Source of the DNA: Burkholderiales bacterium
Lineage (GTDB): Bacteria > Pseudomonadota > Gammaproteobacteria > Burkholderiales > Burkholderiaceae_E
Length of the DNA stretch: 32,990 nucleotides
Reading direction: 5' to 3'
Assembly (NCBI GenBank): GCA_005798775.1
Contig: SYIM01000285.1
Span: 1 to 32,990 of the forward strand
Shown: one piece after another, positions 1 to 9,477 of the stretch
Layout of the letters: each line of letters starts with the position of its first letter
Position numbering within the stretch: position 1 is the stretch's first letter
Notes under the pieces: model-generated
Databases searched by the model: none
The model's input: only the letters and a program-made list of their open reading frames with translations
What the model was told of the DNA's origin: nothing
Made by a program: the position numbers and the translations under genes

Positions 1-165
1 CAGATTGCCGAGCACGGTGTTGACCCATTTGAACACCGGCAGATCACGGGGCTTGAGAGCGCCCACCACGGTGGGAACATGGATGCAGCCTGCATCGGCA
101 ACAGCGGCGAAGCACCACAGGCCGTCGCTGCTGACAACCGGCTTGGGCATCAAGCTCAAGCCCTT
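1..165 (-). pseudogene. IS1595-family transposase, internal/C-terminal fragment (truncated on its N-terminal side; runs off the left edge)
   Basis: Minus-strand translation ...GLSLMPKPVVSSDGLWCFAAVADAGCIHVPTVVGALKPRDLPVFKWVNTVLGNL resembles the catalytic-core region of IS1595-type transposases (DGLxCF...FKWVNTVLGNL). Right boundary is approximate (150-174). Confidence 0.7.
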
Positions 166-475
166 AGCAGTTTCAACGCCCCGACGCTCCCCGCTTCTGC
201 CCGATGTCCCCACGCTGAGCGAGTCAGGCCTTAAAGACTGTCAAGTCTCAAACTGGGGCTCCATCCTTGCGCCTGCCAAGACGCCAGCCACCATCGTGAC
301 CCGAATCAACGAAGCCATTTTTCAGGTACTCGGTAGCGCCAGCGTTCGAGAACGCTATGCGACGATGGGCTTCGAAACCCAACCCTCCTCGCCCACCGAG
401 CTCGAGGCATACATGAACGCCGAGGTCACGAAATATGCCGACGTGATCCAAAGTGCCAGCATCAAGCGCGAATAG
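150..475 (+). pseudogene. Bug/TctC tripartite tricarboxylate transporter substrate-binding protein, C-terminal fragment
   Basis: IKLKPLAVSTPRRSPLLPDVPTLSESGLKDCQVSNWGSILAPAKTPATIVTRINEAIFQVL... is a typical Bug C-terminal half. The ORF-track N-terminus (5-150) is antisense to the transposase fragment, so it is not Bug sequence. Confidence 0.75.
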
Positions 476-496
476 CCACGCAGGAGCGTACGCCTC

Positions 497-1486
497 ATGC
501 CTCCCATTGCATCGCGTCGCCAAACGCTGCGCAGCCTGAGCCTCGCATTGGCGGCTACCGTCACACCGGGTGCAGGCCGAGCAGACGCCAACTACCCACA
601 GCGGGCCGTCAGGCTTGTCGTGCCATTCGCACCGAGCGGATCCGCCGATGCGGCCGCGAGAATACTCGCGGAGAAACTGGCCGAGATGTGGGGGCAGCCT
701 GTCATCCTTTTGAATCGCCCGGGCGCTGGTACGACGGTGGCGTCGGCTTATGTTGCCCAGTCGCCTGCCGATGGTTACACACTGCTGATGGGCTACGTTC
801 TGTCCTATTCAACCACTGCCAGCCTCTACAAGAAGCTGAGCTACGATCCCGCCACCGCGCTCACGCCCCTGTCGCTCGTGGCGGATGCGCCGTTTATCGT
901 GGGCGTTGACCCTTCCACCGGTATCCAGACGCTTGACGAACTGGTCGCAGCGATTCGTAAGTCGCCACACGGATTGAACTACGCTTCGTCGGGCACTGGT
1001 GCTGGCCCGCATCTCACCACCGAAATACTGTTGCGACGGTTGGGTGTTCGATCCAACCATGTGCCCTACCGTGGCACGGCAGAGGTGGTAACTGCGGTGA
1101 TCTCGGGACAGGTGCAATTCAGCGTCTTCGATGCGTCCGCGCTGGGACAGATACGGTCGGGGCGCATCCGCGCCCTGGCGCTGACTGCAGCCAAGCGCTG
1201 GAACCAATTGCCGGACCTACCTACGGTCGCCGAACTGGAATACCCCGACTTTAATATGACCACCGGCGGTGGAATCATGGTGTCATCCAAAACGCCCGAT
1301 TCGATCAAGCAGAAAATTGAGCGCGATGTCATACAGTCGATGTCCGTTGAATCGGTCCGCCAGCAATTCAACGCGCTGGGCTTCATCCCTGTTGGTTCAC
1401 CCTCGACTGAATTCGAGGCGACGCTTCGGATCAACATGCAGCGCATACGCGCCTTGATCGACGAACTCGGCATGACGGCCGACTGA
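497..1486 (+). CDS. Bug/TctC family tripartite tricarboxylate transporter substrate-binding protein
   Basis: 329 aa; signal peptide with twin Arg, YPQRAVRLVVPFAPSGSADAAARILAEKLAEMWGQPVILLNRPGAGTTVAS, typical Bug motifs. Confidence 0.92.
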   Translation: MPPIASRRQTLRSLSLALAATVTPGAGRADANYPQRAVRLVVPFAPSGSADAAARILAEKLAEMWGQPVILLNRPGAGTTVASAYVAQSPADGYTLLMGYVLSYSTTASLYKKLSYDPATALTPLSLVADAPFIVGVDPSTGIQTLDELVAAIRKSPHGLNYASSGTGAGPHLTTEILLRRLGVRSNHVPYRGTAEVVTAVISGQVQFSVFDASALGQIRSGRIRALALTAAKRWNQLPDLPTVAELEYPDFNMTTGGGIMVSSKTPDSIKQKIERDVIQSMSVESVRQQFNALGFIPVGSPSTEFEATLRINMQRIRALIDELGMTAD

Positions 1487-1530
1487 TCGAATCGACGCCC
1501 CCGCCCGTCAAGCAGTCCAAATTCTGGCCC

Positions 1531-1640
1531 TTACCTGCGAATCATCTCTTCCAGCGCGGCGGCCGTTGCTCGTGCCAGGCTGTCGACCCGATCCAGCGTT
1601 TCCGCGCTGGGAAGGCGCCCTGCATCAGCGAGAGGTCTCC
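1531..1640 (-). pseudogene. C-terminal tail of an unidentified protein-coding gene (remnant)
   Basis: Minus frame GRPLADAGRLPSAETLDRVDSLARATAAALEEMIRR* has protein-like helical composition and a stop at 1533-1531, but no full-length ORF upstream. Confidence 0.3.
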
Positions 1641-1757
1641 CGTCACCTCCTCCCCTATCTCGCCACCATGCTCGGGGTAGCGCTCCTGATCGTGTTCGCG
1701 CCTTGGATCACGTATGTGGTTCCGGTCTCGCTCGGCCTCTACAAAGTGCCCGGGTAA
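1641..1757 (+). pseudogene. TRAP transporter large permease (DctM-like), C-terminal remnant
   Basis: RHLLPYLATMLGVALLIVFAPWITYVVPVSLGLYKVPG* looks like the last transmembrane segment and tail of a DctM protein; no upstream coding body. Confidence 0.45.
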
Positions 1758-1934
1758 AACGTCAATCAGGAAAAGCGCCGCCACGCTGAGAAAGCAACCG
1801 GGACCTGCGCCCATCCCTCCATATCGCCAGCGCGCGACAAGTGATTATCATGGCGGGCCAGCGCGACACCCGGGCATTCGGCAGAAACGCTCAGCCGGGT
1901 GTCGCGGTGCGCACGGTCAACTCACGAGGTCTTC

Positions 1935-2885
1935 ATGGTCAACCTTCACGACATCCGATACGTGCGGCTCGGCACGCCCGATCTCGATTCGGCCATCAAG
2001 TTCGCCACCCGCATCGTTGGCCTGCAACTCGTCGCGCGGGAAGGCAGCATGGCCTACTTCCGTTCCGATAAGGTTGACGTAAGGGGCGATACGCGTGATC
2101 ACACGTTAGTCTATTTCGAGGGCGATCCACGCGAGCACTACACCGGCTTTGATCTCAGGAACCCCGACGACTTCAACCACATCGCGACAGAAATCGAGCG
2201 GGCAGGACACCCCGTTCACGTCGGAACGGAGGCTGAGTGCGCACAGCGCAGGGCCAGGCGCTTCATCCGTTTCCAGGACCCCACCGGTAACAATATCGAA
2301 GTTGTAGAGCGGCCGTTTCATAGTGGTCCGCGCACCTTCCTCTCGCGCGATGCGGGCATCACCCACTTCAGCCACATCGGGCTTCGTACCCGAAACCCGA
2401 CCGCCGACGAGACGTTCTGGTCACAGGTGCTCTCCGCTCGCACCTCCGACTGGATTGGCGATGCGCCGCTCATGCGTATCAACACGGTCCACCACACTCT
2501 CGCGCTGTTTCCGTCCACCTTCGCCGGGGTGCAGCATGTCAATCACCAGGTGGAGGACATCGACGACATCATGCGCTCCTATTACTTCTTGAAGGAGAAG
2601 GGTGTGCGGATTGTTTTTGGTCCAGGCCGGCATCCCTCGTCAGGGGCGGTGTTCCTCTATTTCGAGGGACCCGACGGGATGGTCTACGAATACTCCACTG
2701 GCGTGCGACACATCAGCGCAGCCGAGGAAACCACGCATCAGCCACGTCAATTCCCGTTTTCGCCCGAGTCCTTCTGCATGTGGGGTTCGCGGCCGGACAT
2801 CCCAGAGTTCCGCTCGGGCGCTAGCGCCTCCCGTCACCCACCAGGACCCACAAACTTAGGTCATGAAGAACCCTCTTTCGATTAA
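1935..2885 (+). CDS. VOC family protein, two-domain extradiol dioxygenase-like
   Basis: MVNLHDIRYVRLGTPDLDSAIKFATRIVGLQL...; repeated VOC domains; candidate metal ligands in THFSHIGL, HVNHQVEDID and MVYEYSTGV. Start placed at 1935 rather than 1899. Confidence 0.85.
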   Translation: MVNLHDIRYVRLGTPDLDSAIKFATRIVGLQLVAREGSMAYFRSDKVDVRGDTRDHTLVYFEGDPREHYTGFDLRNPDDFNHIATEIERAGHPVHVGTEAECAQRRARRFIRFQDPTGNNIEVVERPFHSGPRTFLSRDAGITHFSHIGLRTRNPTADETFWSQVLSARTSDWIGDAPLMRINTVHHTLALFPSTFAGVQHVNHQVEDIDDIMRSYYFLKEKGVRIVFGPGRHPSSGAVFLYFEGPDGMVYEYSTGVRHISAAEETTHQPRQFPFSPESFCMWGSRPDIPEFRSGASASRHPPGPTNLGHEEPSFD

Positions 2886-3672
2886 CGCCTACATCTGTCC
2901 GCCCGATTATCCGATCGCGAGGTTTCTGTCTCGTGTTGCTCAGACCGGTGCATCCGCTGTCGGGCTCACCATTCGCGCCCTTGACGAGATTCCGCTGCCG
3001 CAACTCAAGGCACAGCTGAACGACCTGGGGCTGGCCGTGTCAACACTGAACAGCGCGGGCTATTTCCTGTATCACGACGCACAGCGCACGGCGCAGCAAA
3101 CCAGCACTAACCTTCGATTGATCGACACCGCTGCTGAGCTTCGCGCACAAACGCTGGTCGTCATCCCTGGCAGTTTAAGCCATGGCGCCGCATCACTACG
3201 CGATGCGCGCGACACGATCGCCAACGGCTTACATCGGCTTGCTGAGCGCGCAGCCAATACCGGGGTACACCTTGGGTTGGAGCCCATTCACCCGGCGGGC
3301 ATCCTGAATAAGGGCTGTGTGAACTCGCTGCGCCATGCGCTCAGCCTGGTCAGCGACATTCACAATGCCTCGCTTGCGCTGGATCTTTACCACTCCTGGT
3401 GGGATCCCGAACTTCCCAATCTGATACGCAACCATGGAAGCAAGATCCGCGTGGTTCAGTTCTGTAATGTCGTAGCGCTTCGCGACCCGGCTGACCTGCA
3501 GCGCGAAAGCCCCGAAGTTGGGCTGCTAGATGTTGGCGCCGAACTAAAAGCCCTGAGCACGCAGGGCTACAGCGGAACCTTTGAGTACGAGCTTTTTGCT
3601 GAACACCTACGCGGCCGCGACGTCGAGGCGATGATCGCGCAGGCGGCAAAGTTTTACGCCGGACTCGCCTAG
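2863..3672 (+). CDS. sugar phosphate isomerase/epimerase family (TIM barrel, xylose isomerase-like)
   Basis: 269 aa; HLGLEPIHP, LALDLYHSWWDPEL, FEYELFAEHL motifs; overlaps the VOC gene end by 23 bp. Confidence 0.85.
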   Translation: MKNPLSINAYICPPDYPIARFLSRVAQTGASAVGLTIRALDEIPLPQLKAQLNDLGLAVSTLNSAGYFLYHDAQRTAQQTSTNLRLIDTAAELRAQTLVVIPGSLSHGAASLRDARDTIANGLHRLAERAANTGVHLGLEPIHPAGILNKGCVNSLRHALSLVSDIHNASLALDLYHSWWDPELPNLIRNHGSKIRVVQFCNVVALRDPADLQRESPEVGLLDVGAELKALSTQGYSGTFEYELFAEHLRGRDVEAMIAQAAKFYAGLA

Positions 3673-3708
3673 TTTCCGCGCACACGCTGAGGAGTTCGCT
3701 CCGTTTCG

Positions 3709-5388
3709 CTAGGGCGTACGCCCGTAGACCTCGAGCGCGCGCTCGACGCTAACGTAGCCGTCTTTCAAGTCGCGCTCGATCAGCGATCGGTCTCTTGCCT
3801 TAGGATCACCGTAACCGCCGCCACCGGCGGATTGAAGCCAGACCAGGGTGCCCTGATCCAGCGGAAGGTAGGGCGTTTTACTGGACAGCACGCGTTCTTT
3901 GGCAGTGCCGGGGTCCAGCACATAGCGCGCGGTGCTGCCTGGTAGGCCACCGAAAAGGCCCTGCGGCTGAGACCGGTGCCGATCGGCGCACAGGCAGATC
4001 GAGGCGCCATCGGCAAGTACCCTGAACACCCGACAGAATCCGTTGCCACCACGGAAGGTTCCTGCACCTCCCGTGTCTGCCACCACTTCGTAGCGTTCAA
4101 ACACGATGGGGTTCTCCATCTCATCGGCTTCAATCGGCACATGACCCGCATTGCCCGCGCCATAGCGGATCGCGTTGATGCCATCGCGGGTTGCGCGGGC
4201 ACCATAGGCGCCCGAGGATAATTCCAGCGTCAGGAAATAGCGCTTTTTCGCCTCTGAGCGGGAGTCGCTTCCGCCAATCACAGTGGTCCCTGTTGAGCCT
4301 GAACCACTGGCGAGGACTGAGCGGGGCGATGCGTCGGCTAGTGCTCTCATGACGGTATCGAGGACGCGATAGGTGACTTCGCCATAGCCCACCATGGATC
4401 CCGGCGGCTGCGCATCGCAGAGCGTTCCGGGCCGGGTAACGACTTTGACCGGGCGATAGCTGCCGGCATTCGGCGGATTCTCAGGGTCGGTGATCGACTT
4501 GATCGCATACTGAATACCGGAAATCGCCGAGGCGCGCGAACAGTTCATGCCGCCGCGCGACTGATTGGACGACCCACTGAGATCCACCGTGATGTCAGAG
4601 CCAGCGATGGTGACCTTGGCATCAATCCATTGGGCATCCTCGGTCAGTCCGTCGCCATCGATGCAATCGCGAGCGTGATAGACGCCGTCCTTGAAATCCG
4701 CGATTCGAACCCGCGTCAACTGCTCCGAGCGCGACAGAATTTCGCGCATGGCCTCGCGAATGGTGAGAAGCCCATACCGCGCGATGACTTCCGCCAGCCG
4801 TCTCTCGCCGCTGAAACAGGACGCATACTGCGCCCGCATATCACCCAGCGCTACCGAGGCGTTACGAACATTTCGTACAACCAGATCGACGAGCGGCTTC
4901 TGCAATTGGTCATTGACGAAGAGCTTGACCGGGGGGATGACGATGCCCTCCTGAATCAGCTCTCGGGTGGCAGGCGAGTAGCTTCCAGGGCCCATACCGC
5001 CAATGTCGGCCCAGTGACCACGGTTACACAGATAGCCGTAGAGCTCGCCCTCCCAAAACAGCGGTCTGACCAATAGAACATCGGGCAGGTGAGTCCCCCC
5101 CAGAAAGGGGTCATTGGTCATGAGGACATCGCCTGGCTTGATGTTGTCAGGCCCGATTCCGTCGATGAGCCCACGCAGTTGAAATGGCATCGTCGTGACG
5201 TGTATGGGGAAGCCAGTAGGGTCCTGGGCAACAATCTCGCCCTCTGCATCCATCACGCAACAGGACAAATCGCCCTGCTCTTTCCAGAGCTGGGTATAGG
5301 CGGCGCGCATGGTCATGAGCTTCATCTCATGCGACACACCGATCAACGCATTCTGAATCACAGCAAGGGTGAAAGCATCGACGGCCAT
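3709..5388 (-). CDS. hyuB: hydantoinase B/oxoprolinase family protein
   Basis: 559 aa; TNDPFLGGTHLPDVLLVRPLFWEGELYGYLCNRGHWADIGGMGPGS and C-terminal GGGGYGDPKARD typical of HyuB. Confidence 0.93.
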   Translation of the reverse strand: MAVDAFTLAVIQNALIGVSHEMKLMTMRAAYTQLWKEQGDLSCCVMDAEGEIVAQDPTGFPIHVTTMPFQLRGLIDGIGPDNIKPGDVLMTNDPFLGGTHLPDVLLVRPLFWEGELYGYLCNRGHWADIGGMGPGSYSPATRELIQEGIVIPPVKLFVNDQLQKPLVDLVVRNVRNASVALGDMRAQYASCFSGERRLAEVIARYGLLTIREAMREILSRSEQLTRVRIADFKDGVYHARDCIDGDGLTEDAQWIDAKVTIAGSDITVDLSGSSNQSRGGMNCSRASAISGIQYAIKSITDPENPPNAGSYRPVKVVTRPGTLCDAQPPGSMVGYGEVTYRVLDTVMRALADASPRSVLASGSGSTGTTVIGGSDSRSEAKKRYFLTLELSSGAYGARATRDGINAIRYGAGNAGHVPIEADEMENPIVFERYEVVADTGGAGTFRGGNGFCRVFRVLADGASICLCADRHRSQPQGLFGGLPGSTARYVLDPGTAKERVLSSKTPYLPLDQGTLVWLQSAGGGGYGDPKARDRSLIERDLKDGYVSVERALEVYGRTP

Positions 5389-5391
5389 GGC

Positions 5392-7449
5392 TCAGTATCC
5401 TCGCTTAAGGCTGATCAAAAGATTTCGATGGGTATCCACAACCAGCTCGGCCCCCGGGGGCAGCACCGTGGCTGAGGACAATTCCTGGATGATCGCGGGC
5501 CCCAACATCCGGTCCTCAGGCTCCAGACTTTCTCGGCGGATCACGCGGGTGGGCACCATGCGGTCGCCAAACCAGGCGTCTCTGACCGCTTCAAGACGAG
5601 CACCCTGTTTCTTGGTTCGGTCGGCAAGCAGGTTAGGCTTGGCCACGGCACCGATTGCACGCAGGCGAATGTTGACCAGTTCAACCGGCTCACCGGGGAC
5701 AGAATAGGTGTAGACCGCTTCGTGCTGCCGATGGAACTCAGCGGTAAAGGCCGCAATATCAGGCGCGCCTGTTCCGGTATCGGCATCCACACGAATATTG
5801 ATTTCAGTGGTCTGGCCTACATAGCGCAGGTCCATGCTGCGCTCGAAGCGGCTGGCCTCCGCTGCAACCCCTTCGAGCTCGAAGTCAGCCTGGGCACGCT
5901 TGCGCAAGGTCTCGAATTCGTTTGCGAGCGCCTGCGCATCGTTGACAACCAACACCTTGAGAACAGACCGGGAGTAGTCATGCGTGAAATCAGCGACCGA
6001 AATACCTCCCGCTGAAAACAGCCCTGGATTATTCGGTACCAGAATGCGCTCCATCCCAAGCTCTTCGGCGATCGAAAAGGCATGAATGGGCCCGCCACCG
6101 CCAAATGGACAAAGCTCAAAATCGCGCGGATCGGCGCCACGCTGCACCGATACAAACCGAATCGCCTCCGCCATCTGGCTGGCCGCCACCTTAAAGATGC
6201 CCGCCGCCGCCTGGTGCACACTCACACCCAGCGGGCCGGCAATGTCGCGCTCAATCACCGCGCGCGCGCGGTCCGGGAATAGCTTGACAGCGCCATCTGC
6301 GAAATCGTCGGCATCGATATAACCCAGAACCAGATTTACATCCGATAGCGTGACGTAATCGCCGCCCAATCCATAACAGGCGGGACCTGGATCAGACGAG
6401 GCGCTGTCGGGCCCCACCTTCAGGCGCCCCACGTCGTCGAGCCGCACAATGCTGCCGCCGCCCGCCCCCACCGTATGCACATCAAGCATAGGCGTAACCA
6501 CGGGAAAGTAATCGATTTCGCGCGCGGTGGTCGCCTCAGCCTTACCCTGACGCAGCAGACACACATCGAGGCTCGTGCCCCCCATGTCCATCGTGATCAG
6601 GTTCATGTGCCCGCTGACCCGCGCAAGATTGGCGGCGCCGACCACTGCACCGGCAGGCCCGGAGAGTAGCGTGGTAGCGGGGTTACGCATGACAAGGTCA
6701 GGACGTCCCACACCGCCGTTCGACTGGAAAATGAATAGTCGGTTATCCACCCGGATGTCGCGCAGACCCTCCATGAGTTTCTCGATATACAACCTGAGCA
6801 CTGGCGACACATACGCGGCAAATAGCGTGGTGCTGGTTCGGGGAAACTCGCGAAACTCAGGCAGCACATCTGACGAGGTCAGCACATCCATATTAGGGAG
6901 CGCCTGGCGGAGCGCATCGCGTAGCGTCTGTTCATGACGCGGCTCGAGAAATGAGAAAAGCAAACAGATGGCGACCGCCCGGACATCGCTTTCACGCACC
7001 TGATTAACGAGCCGTGCCACCTCCGTCGGCTCAAGCGCTTTGAGAATCTGGCCTTGCGCGTTTACCCGGCAGTCGGCTTCGAACCTGAGGTGTCTGGGCG
7101 CCAGCGGGCTGGGCTTATCCATCTGTACGCGATAAATGAGTTCTGCCGGTCGACTGAATCGACCGATTTCAATCACATCGCGAAAGCCTTTATTCGTGAT
7201 CAGCGCGATTCGGGCACCCTTTCGCTCAATCACCGCATTGGTGGCAATCGTGGTGCCATGACCGATGAAGCTCACTTCCTCGGGCTTCACCCCTGCCATT
7301 TCCATAACCCGACTGATTCCGCGTACGACAGTCGCATACCGGCGCCCAGGTTCGTTCAAGACCTTAGCGACCTGTACCGCGCCAGACGTTTCGTCAACCA
7401 AAACGACGTCTGTGAAGGTGCCCCCAACATCGATACCGATGCGAACCAT
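5392..7449 (-). CDS. hyuA: hydantoinase/oxoprolinase family protein (HyuA, N-methylhydantoinase A-type)
   Basis: MVRIGIDVGGTFTDVVLVDE...FIGHGTTIATNAVIERKGARIALITNKGFRDVIEIGR...MDMGGTSLDVCLL; start refined to 7449 from the 7482 ORF. Confidence 0.93.
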   Translation of the reverse strand: MVRIGIDVGGTFTDVVLVDETSGAVQVAKVLNEPGRRYATVVRGISRVMEMAGVKPEEVSFIGHGTTIATNAVIERKGARIALITNKGFRDVIEIGRFSRPAELIYRVQMDKPSPLAPRHLRFEADCRVNAQGQILKALEPTEVARLVNQVRESDVRAVAICLLFSFLEPRHEQTLRDALRQALPNMDVLTSSDVLPEFREFPRTSTTLFAAYVSPVLRLYIEKLMEGLRDIRVDNRLFIFQSNGGVGRPDLVMRNPATTLLSGPAGAVVGAANLARVSGHMNLITMDMGGTSLDVCLLRQGKAEATTAREIDYFPVVTPMLDVHTVGAGGGSIVRLDDVGRLKVGPDSASSDPGPACYGLGGDYVTLSDVNLVLGYIDADDFADGAVKLFPDRARAVIERDIAGPLGVSVHQAAAGIFKVAASQMAEAIRFVSVQRGADPRDFELCPFGGGGPIHAFSIAEELGMERILVPNNPGLFSAGGISVADFTHDYSRSVLKVLVVNDAQALANEFETLRKRAQADFELEGVAAEASRFERSMDLRYVGQTTEINIRVDADTGTGAPDIAAFTAEFHRQHEAVYTYSVPGEPVELVNIRLRAIGAVAKPNLLADRTKKQGARLEAVRDAWFGDRMVPTRVIRRESLEPEDRMLGPAIIQELSSATVLPPGAELVVDTHRNLLISLKRGY

Positions 7450-7489
7450 GACTGTATTTTCCCCGACCAACGGGTTTGACAAAGAGAAC

Positions 7490-7513
7490 GCCGGATGCCG
7501 CGTGGCATCCGGC
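7490..7513. other. perfect 10-bp stem-loop in the potD-like/hyuA intergenic gap
   Basis: gccggatgcc-gcgt-ggcatccggc; arms are exact reverse complements. Confidence 0.8.
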
Positions 7514-7535
7514 TGCTGCGTTGAGCGCTAGCCGG

Positions 7536-8645
7536 TCACGCGCTCTTGACGCGAGCCCAGACCTCGATCCACTGCTGCAGATTGGGCGGCATGCGAAGCG
7601 GATAGTGCTTGGTGCTGCCATCCAAAATTCCGTAGCCCCAGGCCTGTTTGTCCGCTGCGCTTAAGTCCTGAGCACCCAGCGTAGAGGCCGACAGATAGCC
7701 CGATACCGTAGACAGACGCGATGCATAGGCCTTACCAAGCATTGCGTTGATCAGCGCATGCGCGCTGTCCTGGTTTTTCGAGTCTTTCGGAATGTAGGCG
7801 GGTTGGACAAAGGACAACACGCCCTCCTTACACCAGGCACTGCGAATCGGCATGCCCTTCTGCTGCAGGCCATAGCGAACAGGGATCGCACCGAAGGTGA
7901 CGACGATCTCGCCAGAGGCAAGCAGATTGGCGCCCTGAGCGAAACTGGTCCAAAGCGTGCGGACATTCTTCTTCTTGGCGATAAGGAACTTACCCACCTC
8001 GTTCAGTTCGGCGGTAGACATCTGCTCAGGCTGCTTGTTGCCCAGATAGAGGCCTGCGGCCATGATCATCTGGTGCGCAGTATCAAACCAGCCAATCCGG
8101 CCCGCATATTTTTCCTCAAAGATTGCTCCCCAAGACTGCGTGAACGGATCGTTCTCGGGCACCACATCACGGTTGTAGACCACCGTGTCATAGCCCCACA
8201 TCACTGGAATACCGTACACCTTGCCGTCACGACCCAGGATGTCGTCCTTGAAGGTGTTAGACACGTATTTGAAGTTGGGAATTTTGCTTAAGTCGAGCGC
8301 TGTGCATTTTTCCTGGCCTGCCGAGGCGCCAAGCACCGGACCTCGGGAGAAAATGCTGTGGCTCATCATCATGTTGTAGCGCCCCGTACCACCTGGCGCC
8401 ACCAGCCGCGCGACCACGTCAGTCGATGACTGAAACGGCGCGTCGTTGATCTTGCACTTTGCCTCTTCTTCGAGAATTCCCTTGAGCGGGCCGCTTACCA
8501 GGGCATTGGCAACCAGAATTTCAAGGGTCGGAGCTGATTGGGCGAGAGCCGCTCCGGACGTACCCGCCAAAACAGCTGTAGCAGCGCCTACCTTAAGGAA
8601 ACCACGGCGATCGGTGTCGCCGTTAACTCGGTTCAGGTGCTTCAC
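7536..8645 (-). CDS. extracellular solute-binding protein, polyamine-type (PotD-like) ABC transporter; Tat signal
   Basis: DTDRRGFLKVGAATAVLAGTSGAALAQ is a twin-arginine signal; GTG start at 8645 preceded by aaaggag on the minus strand; followed by two PotB/PotC-type permeases. Confidence 0.85.
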   Translation of the reverse strand: MKHLNRVNGDTDRRGFLKVGAATAVLAGTSGAALAQSAPTLEILVANALVSGPLKGILEEEAKCKINDAPFQSSTDVVARLVAPGGTGRYNMMMSHSIFSRGPVLGASAGQEKCTALDLSKIPNFKYVSNTFKDDILGRDGKVYGIPVMWGYDTVVYNRDVVPENDPFTQSWGAIFEEKYAGRIGWFDTAHQMIMAAGLYLGNKQPEQMSTAELNEVGKFLIAKKKNVRTLWTSFAQGANLLASGEIVVTFGAIPVRYGLQQKGMPIRSAWCKEGVLSFVQPAYIPKDSKNQDSAHALINAMLGKAYASRLSTVSGYLSASTLGAQDLSAADKQAWGYGILDGSTKHYPLRMPPNLQQWIEVWARVKSA

Positions 8646-8676
8646 TTGCGGACTCCTTTTGTGAACGGACAAAAAG

Positions 8677-9477
8677 CTAGCGGCGTTCAACTGCAGCCGC
8701 CAAACGACTGGCTCGACCTGTGAGCCAAAACCCCAGCGCGGCAATCAGCGCTGAAATACTCATGATGACTACCCCGACCGCCGGTAACTGCGGCGCAACC
8801 TGCTCGACGATCAGGAGCCAGAGATACACGGGCGTTGTGCGGTCGCTGCCTGCAACAAACAGCGTTCGGATGAACTCATCAAACGACAGGGTGAACGCAA
8901 ATAGCAGCGTGGCGATAAGCGCAGGCCGGATGAGCGGCAAGACGATCCGCAGAAAAACCACCCATGGGGTCGCCCCCAGGTCCATGGCCGCCTCCTCAAT
9001 TGAACGATCGAACTTATGCAGCCGCGGATAGAGCGTAAGAAAGGCAAAGGGCAGCACCCAGGTGACGTGCGCGATCAGCGACCCAGTCCAGAGACCGTAC
9101 GGCACGCCAGTGAGCCCAAGAAACACCAGCAACATGACGCCTGACACGATTCCTGGCGTGATGATGGGCAACAGAAAGGCGGGTATCACCCAGCCTCGGC
9201 CTGGAAACCGGTAGCGAAGCCCTAGCGCAGCCATCAGCGCCAGTGCTGTCGCGATCGTGCCTGAAGCCAAACCGACCGCGAAGCTGTTGATTAAGGCCTT
9301 TGCGAGTCCCCCGTCCTCGAACACTTCGCCATACCAGCGCAGCGTAAAACCTCGAAACGGAAAGCCCATCACCTCCGAATCGTTGAACGACAGGATGAAC
9401 AGCACCAGGATCGGCGCGTACAAGAACGCGAAAAACACGCCTACGTAACTACGCAGCAGCCAGCCTGAGGCGATCAT
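8677..9477 (-). CDS. ABC transporter permease, PotC-like
   Basis: MIASGWLLRSYVGVFFAFLYAPILVLFILSFN...; EEAAMDLGATPWVVFLRIVLPLIRPAL EAA loop; start ATGA-overlaps the preceding stop. Confidence 0.9.
   Translation of the reverse strand: MIASGWLLRSYVGVFFAFLYAPILVLFILSFNDSEVMGFPFRGFTLRWYGEVFEDGGLAKALINSFAVGLASGTIATALALMAALGLRYRFPGRGWVIPAFLLPIITPGIVSGVMLLVFLGLTGVPYGLWTGSLIAHVTWVLPFAFLTLYPRLHKFDRSIEEAAMDLGATPWVVFLRIVLPLIRPALIATLLFAFTLSFDEFIRTLFVAGSDRTTPVYLWLLIVEQVAPQLPAVGVVIMSISALIAALGFWLTGRASRLAAAVERR

Noticed and set aside
4630-5076. Plus-strand ORFs inside hyuA/hyuB (e.g. 4630-5076, 5089-5475, 7054-7479)
   Set aside because: Antisense shadow ORFs common in GC-rich coding DNA; no family resemblance and opposite to strongly supported genes.
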